From Paracentrotus lividus (lineage: Eukaryota > Echinodermata > Echinoidea > Camarodonta > Echinidae): a stretch of 64,000 nucleotides of DNA. The stretch's first letter is position 1; each line of letters opens with the position of its first letter. The notes under the pieces were generated by a model that saw nothing but the letters and a program-made list of their open reading frames with translations, searched no databases and was not told where the DNA came from. The position numbers were made by a program, and so were the translations under genes. Shown here piece by piece: positions 56,981 through 64,000 of the stretch. The DNA lies in NCBI GenBank assembly GCA_940671915.1, contig CALNVZ010000641.1, positions 35,504,634 to 35,568,633 of the forward strand, read 5' to 3'.

Positions 56981-57122
56981 ATGATCTCTGCTAGAGGAGC
57001 TACAGCTCCTAAACTACTATACACATCCGTCATGTCCATTGCAATGGATAGGTGCAGATTCCATAACGAGATGCACCAATCTACTGGTCATGAATTTGCA
57101 TGTTAAAACAAAAGAGGATCTA

Positions 57123-57649
57123 ATGCGGCGGTCACAACTCGTCGTAGGCTACGGGGCACGTACCATCAACGTAGCCTGCTTTGAATGTACAATGCATGCA
57201 CAGGTCTTTGGCCAATTTCTGCAATTCCTGCGTGTCTGTAGTAGGGTATTGGAAAAACTTCATGCACGTCGTACATGCAACGTGCCTCCGAGGTACCTGC
57301 GCTGCACGCTTTTTCTACGAAATCCATCGTAGGGAGTTGCACGTCGAAGATACGGCGAGTTGTGACCACCGCATTATTCGTGCCACGTACGCCCTTCGTG
57401 CAATCGTTGTAAGAACACGCACATTGCATGCACGATGGTTGCACAGAGCCTGCACCTTCTCCGTACGTTTCTTCCTGCAAGGGCCGTCATCTCTTTTGCA
57501 AATAAATTGTACGTGCAGGTACAAATGACGTACTTAGCAGGCACGATGCAGGTACCTGTCCTGCAACGAATATTAAATTGGCCTACGTGCGACGTAGGCT
57601 ACTGGGCACGTACGTGCCCCTAGCCTACGGCGAGTTGTGACCGCCGCAT
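57123..57649. mobile_element. TA-target MITE, GC-rich (527 bp)
   Basis: The inverted ends start ATGCGGCGGTCACAACTCG, continue into CGTAGGCTA, and are flanked by TA (57121-57122 and 57650-57651). It is rich in CGTAGG and GCACGTA phrases and non-coding. The end sequence is reminiscent of the 444-685 element (GGCCTCGTCACACCG), but the target differs, so the superfamily is open. Confidence 0.75.
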
Positions 57650-57703
57650 TAGTCAATCAAGCTTATCATCCAGGTAATTTCTTTATGTTACAGCTCACTT
57701 TCC

Positions 57704-57731
57704 AGTGATATAAATTTCATAATCACTACTG
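57704..57731 (+). repeat. Left part of the LTR-element target repeat
   Basis: Identical to 63921-63948. It ends in CTG, the 3-bp direct repeat that also follows the right LTR (63723-63725). Confidence 0.85.
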
Positions 57732-57911
57732 CGTAAATAAGGAAAAGACGTCAGTCAAAGTATTTATTAAATGTTAACTCTTTAATGTAAACCGTAGTTG
57801 TTTGGAGACGATCCCGAAGTGAATACCTAACCACATAATACATAGGCAGTTAGCGACCAGTAGAGCAAGGTGGCGCTATTCCATAAATACTCAACATACA
57901 TAATAATGGCG
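57732..57911 (-). repeat. 3' LTR (180 bp)
   Basis: Near-identical to 63543-63722. The ends do not show the usual TG...CA, so the true edges may shift by a base or two. Confidence 0.85.
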
Positions 57912-60900
57912 TGATTACTTTCCCTTCTTTAAAACTTTTAGGGACAGTCGAGAACTAGAAGGCCTGTCATTTTGGCCTATACTTTAGCATCACTAACACA
58001 GAATTATAAAACATAAGTACCTTTCAATGGTATCCAAACCACTTGCAGAATATAACACTTATGATAAAACTACTCCAGTTAAATAGGGAATAGGATTTAA
58101 TGATTGTTTTGACTAATATTCACAAAAATTAAACTCAACTGAGTAACATCTGTACCACCTGTTTGATGTGGAAAGGTTGACAATTAAGACATATTGGCCT
58201 GAATTATAAAACAATATATATATGAGATTATGAAATAAGCATAGTATCTTGTGCACTAGTTGACGGAAAACAACTTGTCCATAAAAAAATCACTGTAATA
58301 TATAAACTCTCATTGGAATTGGGGAAGAAGGGAACGCAACACGTAAAAATGTGTAACAAGGAACAAAACAAGAATATAAGCAAAAATGGTGCATAAGTGA
58401 ATATCACTGATGAATAGTTAACAGGGAATGTAAAATATACTGAGTCCAACATCCATAATCTTGTGTATACATCTACACGAATAAACAGTCTCAAGAATGG
58501 GAAGGACAAGGGGAGATGGAGGGGGCTCAGTCACATATAAACTCTTGAAGCGAGCTGGCATACGTCGCAGACGTTGGGGGCGATGCGAGACAGGTGGACT
58601 GGCGGGGGGCGAGGGGGGTGTGTCGTTGCACAGCGGGGTTGACAGAACTGGTGGAACAGGGGGTGGGGAACAGGCTGAGGGTTACATGGATGGGAAGCGT
58701 GGCAGCCATCGTCGTCGTCGTCGCTCTGCGTCGAAATGGGAACCAGAGGCAACGAGCATGATGATTGGCACTTTCATACAGTCTGACATTTTCACACGAT
58801 ATGACGACTTGCGGAGCTGGGAGCCGACGAATTTCCGGATATTGCACCATTTACCGTCAACAGATCCACAAGGTACCTAGGGCGTGCATGGGATTTGGTG
58901 CGATCACTGCGAAGATAGACGAGGTCACCGACTTCAATACCGGCATCGGCGGAGAGGAGACCGCAGGGGCTTTGGCACGCTCACTGTGGGGTGGGTTAGC
59001 CATACGTTGATCATGCTGGCTGGCTATGAGTCTCGTCGGAGATGGAGATCTGGGCATGACTAAACTGGTCACGTTGGGTCCATATTTCACGAGCCGACAG
59101 ACCTCGTGAACGAGACGGCTGTTCAGGCGAGCGGTAGCAACGACAATGTCAATGGAAGAAGGGGTTCGCCGCGAGGATCATGCGCTAGTAGTTCATCTTC
59201 AAGTTCGCGGATAGCCTTCTCAGCGACTGGGTTCTTGTTGGCGTTCTTAGGTGACCTAACTCAATGGATATGCCCAGCGTACAAGCTGTTGGTCCTCACG
59301 CAAGGAGGAAAACCCAGGGGCAGGATCAGTCCGAACACGGCTGGGGGCCATCAAGCGATGTAGCTCGACACAGAGGCGAATTAGGGCTTCGCGAAGAGAT
59401 TCATGACGCTCATCAGCAATGAGGCAAGTAGTGGTATATGAGGAGACGCTCTCACGAAGCACGAGGATCAATTGCTTGGAGCGTTTGAGAACATCGGCTG
59501 CGAAATTGAATACCGACGACGCAGGAGGGTCAGCAGAGTCTGAGGGTCACTGTCGATGGAGCGTTGCGGAGAGAAGCGCACTGGTGACAGCGATCAGTAA
59601 CTTGCTTGAGTGAAGATCCATATCCAGAGCGAAAAAATGTCTGTTGACAACGGACTTGAGCTGGCTCTGCGTTGGATGGTCAAGCTGGAGGTGGATGGAC
59701 GTGAGGATTCCGGGAAGAACATCTCGCGGGACGATAATGCATTCACGTGGGGAGAGCAGAGGAACCTCCCTGCGCACAACAAGGAGGCCATCACGTGCGA
59801 TTGTGGCGACACGAAGGTAGCGCTTTACATCCTTGATGTTAGTTAGCTTCTTGGATGGACGTGTGCCTTGACGAAGGTGGGAGTGAGTACGTCTAAGATC
59901 AGCACACTCGGACTGGATGTTGTGCCAAGCTGGACGTGACGTGAAGGGGAGTTTTCTCGTCCAGCAAGGATGTCACTTGGAGTAACCCGATGGACAACAG
60001 ACTCTTCAGTTCTGTGGATGAAAGAACACACCTGACACGAGAGGGTCAGTACAAGGGGCAGCGTTGCGACTAGCAAAGTCGGATGGAATGTTGACAGCGC
60101 CAGCCAGATGTGGACGGAGCATTGGTATCTGCTGACATTGGACAGAAAAGTATACACACGAGACTTGCAGAGAATGCACCACGACACAACTTCTCAAAGG
60201 CTTGACACCAAGGCTTGCTGTCAGTGAGAATACATGGGCGATGAAGGGACTGGACCATGTACGGACCAAAATGGGTGCAGGCAGCCGAGATAGAAAGAGC
60301 TTCGACTTCGCAAGGTAACCATGTTATCTGGCGCCCACGCAGTTTGACACTATAGAAGCCAGCTAAGCATGGCTTACCATCCCTGGTGACATACATGGTG
60401 GAGCCAATGCCATGGTTCCGGACAGCACCGTCCGTGACAATCCAAATCTGGTCCGATGGATGGGGAGAGTAATGGTGCGGGGGGAGGAGAGAGCATCTTG
60501 ACAAGCACGAAAAGCGACTTGTAAATCATCGGACCATTCTATGCGGTCGGCAGACGGCGGCCGGCAACAACAGCATCCAAGGGGCTAAGCAATACTGCAC
60601 AATGTGGTAAGACCCGAGAGATCTCTTGTAGGCGCCAATGAATGATCGCAAACCTTTGACGGTCTTTGGGGGATCACAAGAGGCCAGGGTGCCACACGAT
60701 GGGGACTAGACCGAGAGTACCTGTGACCAGACCCATCCAAGAACATTGGTCGATTTGGGGCAAAGACAGTTTTCTTGGGGAAAGGCGGAGACCGGAGGTG
60801 CGGAGGGCGTGCAAGACACGAGTCCAGTTTGTCAGGAGCTCATGGGGAGTGTCACCTCCACAGAACAAGTCATCAGCTAGCTTGACAACAACACCTTCAT

Positions 60901-63542
60901 GTAACAAATCACAAGAACACGACACATGAGCTCCTCCAGAGCAGTTTCAGAACCGGGCATTCCCATACAGAACCGAGTGTACACTCTCAACACCGCGAAA
61001 TGGGGTAGCCACCCCACAATATTTCATAGAAGCCTTAGCTAGCGGGATTTGGTAGAAGGCACTTGTAAGATCTGATAAGATAAGGTAACGCCACTGGCCA
61101 ATATGGCGCAACGTCGAGTCAACGTCAGGTAAGAGGGAGGGTTGGGGCTTGGAGTAGCGGCCAACATCGGCAAAGGCTGTGACAAGTCGAAAGCCCCCAC
61201 TGGGCTTCTTGACGAGAACGGAGGATTTGAGGTATTCAACCGAGATGCCTACATCTTCAGGGCGAGCAAACACACCCATTTGTTCCAATTCATCAAATTT
61301 GTTTTGGAGTTCGACGAGTGATGGGCGAGCATACAGAGGCACACGGCCTTTCCGTTGCGGGGGCTGGACAGGCCCCATATTCACAACCGCCTCGAATGGG
61401 CCTGCAGAACCATTGTACCCTTGGAAAGCGGGATCGAACACGTCATCGAACTCAGAGTGGAGCAAGGCAAAGTCCTGTCTTATTTCAGGTGAAAGGACAC
61501 TATCAGGGTCTAGGGAGATAGTCTCAGAATGTTTGACAATGCCCGATGTAGAGGGGCGTGGCTTAGCAGGTGGGTGTGCAGATGGGCCAGATTTGGTTAC
61601 ATCATTATAGACAGGCCTGACTTGACAAAAATGCTCATTCTTGCGGAGAAGCCGGGGCACATACGAACCTTACCAGCCACACTAGATATGATACAAGGAT
61701 TAGGCCATGACTGACTAGCACTGGAATGACTCTTCGACTGAACAACACGGGGCTCAAGAGCGACCGTCTCATGGGACAACAAATCGACAGGGAGTGACAG
61801 TTCAACAAACTCACCAGGCCACAGAACAGTAGACCGCGGGGGAGCACGAAGGACATGTGCCCGACGGACGGCATGAGATTTCCTATTGGACGTAGACTTA
61901 GAGCCATATGTAAACACTGTGTCTTCCTAATGCTTATCTGGCGCTTGGCAGGCCGGACAGAGATATCATTGGCCTCCATGAATGGGGTACCTGCAAGGAC
62001 CTCAACATCTAAATCGTTCACAACCAAACCATCAAAGCGGAGCTGTTTCGACTCCCTTGAAAATGTGAGTTGCGTCTCACCGAGAACTTCCAGTGGGGAC
62101 ACGCCATCAGCCTGATGTGAAGACTGTGAACTGGGTTTGATTTCGCCACCAAGGGCACGCACGGTTGAAGCACGAATCATATTACCTGTAGCACCACTGT
62201 CCACAGTAATACGGGTGGTATGGTGCCCGGAAAAGGCATCGAAATACGGAGACTGGTGGATCTGTACTCGGAGGGCAGAAGTCTTGGGATATGGAGGACT
62301 CTCCTCTGAGGGATTGACAGGAGAAGGGATCTGATCCGCATCGCCTGAGTCACTATTACAATCTGCACCGTCACCTTCCTCAAAAATGTTGGCGACCTGG
62401 CGAGCCCTGACAATGAAACGACGATAATGTTCTGGCAAATAGGAACACTCGCTAAGGTAATGGTTATCAGGACGCCGCGCTTCACGACAGAGAGGGCAGT
62501 ATTTATTATTATTACGTGTCTGATTGGAAGACCGTGGTTTGGCAATGCTGCGTGGGCGGGGAGAGGGAAACTTGTCCGAGCGACCCTTCCGTGGAGGGAA
62601 TGAGGCAGTAGTGCGCATAGCACGAGAGCTTTCGGTAGAATGGATCTCGTCGAGTAAGCTCTCAAGGGCTTGTGATATCTCTGGTTTGAGAGATGCGAGG
62701 GATCGAGCGCGCAGCTCGGTGCCATAACGTTGCTTCACCAAACGCGGGAGGTCAACATGGATTAATTGTAACCACTGGAGGATTAAGAAGTTTTCCAGGG
62801 TAGGGGTTAACTCCTCGTCCTCAGTGAGAACTGCGCCATGATGAGTAATGCCGCCATTGGCTGTCAAGAGATTATCCTCGACGAACGCTACAAGGCGCTG
62901 ATATAAAAGTCCTCGGGCCGTTCGTCTGACTCGAGCTTAATGTCCGTGAAATCAAGAAAATGGGCACCACTGCTCTGGAAACCATAGTGCAATCGGATTT
63001 TGCCCCAGATATCATTCAGGGATATTGCATTCCGAATGATGGAATTACGGGATATTATTGGGCAGTAATTGGCTATTTGACCCAGCATTAACTCCAACAT
63101 GCTAGCCTTCCGCTGAGCCGTCCGTCTCGTTTCTGATGGTTCAGAATTTGGGTCGTTAACGAAGCCACGAAGCGGGTCACGCTTTGTTTTCTTATGCCAA
63201 GAGAAGTCATCGCCCAAAAACGTAGCAAAGTTAGAGTCTAGAGTGAGGATGTATATCAGATTCTGTTTCCAATTTTCGAATGAATTAACGGTTTCATGTT
63301 TGGTGAGGCACCATTGTTTGGGCGCTCTATGGGAAGCCATCATATAGACTAGTATAATCTAAATCTAGATTCTATACAGGTATGTGAATGCCTGGGACTA
63401 CGGTTAGGTCAACGAACAACTGAACGGTGAGGTGAGTAACAAATCAGACACTTACCCCAACAAGAACTGTCGGCTGACTGACTGCAAGCACGAAGTCTAA
63501 TCAGGTAATGACAATGGATTCGAATCCAACAAGATGCCACCA

Positions 63543-63722
63543 CGTAAATAAGGAAAAGACGTCAGTCAAAGTGTTGATTAAATGTTAACTCTTTAATGTA
63601 AACCGTAGTTGTTTGGAGACGATCCCGAAGTGAATACCTAACCACATAATACATCGGCAGTTAGCGACCAGTAGAGCAAGGTGGCGCTATTCCATAAATA
63701 CTCAACATACATAATAATGGCG
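63543..63722 (-). repeat. 5' LTR (180 bp)
   Basis: Near-identical to 57732-57911; followed inward by the primer-binding-like site. Confidence 0.85.
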
Positions 63723-64000
63723 CTGAAATATTCTTGAAAATATTAAGGATCAAAGTTTCGTTCCCTTTTTAGGCATATTGAAACAACCCATCTCAATGAG
63801 CATGAAAGTGAACCACTCACAATTTTGCAAGACATATTAAAAACAATGGGGTTCAGTATATGATATGATATTGGGGAGCTGAGATAGATGTCATAAAAAT
63901 GTTAATGAGTTGCACTTAACAGTGATATAAATTTCATAATCACTACTGAAATATTCTTGAAAATATTAAGGATCAAACTTTCGTTCCCTTTTTAGGCACA
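63723..64000 (+). repeat. Local direct repeat with an empty target site
   Basis: CTGAAATATTCTTGAAAATA occurs at 63723 and again at 63946, a period of 223 bp. The second copy is preceded by the same 28 bases that precede the LTR element at 57704, so 63921-64000 is what the insertion site looks like without the element. Confidence 0.85.

Larger units (their letters stand above)
57732..63722 (-). mobile_element. Ty3/Gypsy-type LTR retrotransposon fossil (5.99 kb)
   Basis: Minus strand, flanked by a 3-bp repeat CTG. Parts from 5' to 3': LTR (63722-63543), a primer-binding-like site starting TGGTGGCATC just inside it, gag (about 63343-62500), a CPLC-type zinc knuckle (near 62500), protease with VDSGATGNMI (near 62190), reverse transcriptase (about 61400-60900), RNase H (about 60500-60150), integrase (about 59780-58860), a purine-rich tract (near 57925), and LTR (57911-57732). 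The coding region is broken in several places. The two LTRs differ at about 3 of 180 positions, so insertion was recent. Confidence 0.85.

Noticed and set aside
56460-57039. Open frames rich in Asn, Ile or Val
   Set aside because: They are translations of (AAT)n and (TAC)n arrays.
58497-60929. Plus-strand open frames of 80-130 codons
   Set aside because: They are antisense to the integrase, RNase H and reverse transcriptase of the LTR element and lack own similarity.
63508-63542. tRNA-like text (GATTCGAATCC followed by CACCA)
   Set aside because: Only the 3' portion of a tRNA is present, inverted just inside the 5' LTR. It fits a primer-binding site, not a tRNA gene.

Overview
The window looks like repeat-dense, intron-poor nuclear DNA from a marine deuterostome, most likely a sea urchin. 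Evidence: A+T-rich sequence, a host death-domain exon and an ankyrin-repeat fragment of the kind expanded in echinoids, dispersed CTCGCGCTTCGCGCTC units, and two foldback elements whose inverted arms are tandem ~16-bp repeats, the architecture described for sea urchin TU transposons. The species is an inference; no rRNA, tRNA, CRISPR or bacterial feature was seen. Only one segment looks like a functional host exon: the last coding exon of a death-domain protein at 47509-47768 (minus strand).

Layout. 0.4-6.7 kb: a Harbinger-like MITE, then a 5.35-kb element with ~600-bp inverted ends that splits a segment whose unsplit relative lies at 15.24-15.85 kb. 7.0-8.1 kb: two unassigned GC-richer islands. 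8.3-18.1 kb: two opposite-facing copies of one element, a decayed LINE, CGCTTCGCG-type units, an ankyrin fragment and a TTAA MITE. 18.06-28.58 kb: a ~5.3-kb tandem duplication, each unit holding one TU-like foldback; it ends beside a 25-N gap whose two flanks are the same sequence, so part of it may be an assembly artefact. 28.7-33.2 kb: a 332-bp tandem repeat and a chain of nested inverted-repeat elements. 35.7-38.9 kb: a LINE with a mutated catalytic box. 39.7-46.0 kb: a CR1-type LINE with an N-terminal PHD-like finger, cleanly interrupted by a 2.6-kb DNA transposon. 46.6-49.7 kb: more MITEs around the death-domain exon. 49.8-53.1 kb: a DIRS-type fossil. 53.1-56.5 kb: an RLE-type LINE abutting a long (AAT)n array. 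57.7-63.7 kb: a Ty3/Gypsy-type LTR element with nearly identical LTRs, sitting inside a short local repeat that also preserves an empty target site.

The most interesting pattern is a set of about six non-coding inverted-repeat element families. Each carries its own ~16-base 'word', reiterated within the element and in most families at or near its ends, and in several families also as one exact head-to-head pair inside. Different families use different words, four complete examples sit in TA targets, and two families share the terminus TAGGGGAGA. I cannot assign them to a named superfamily.
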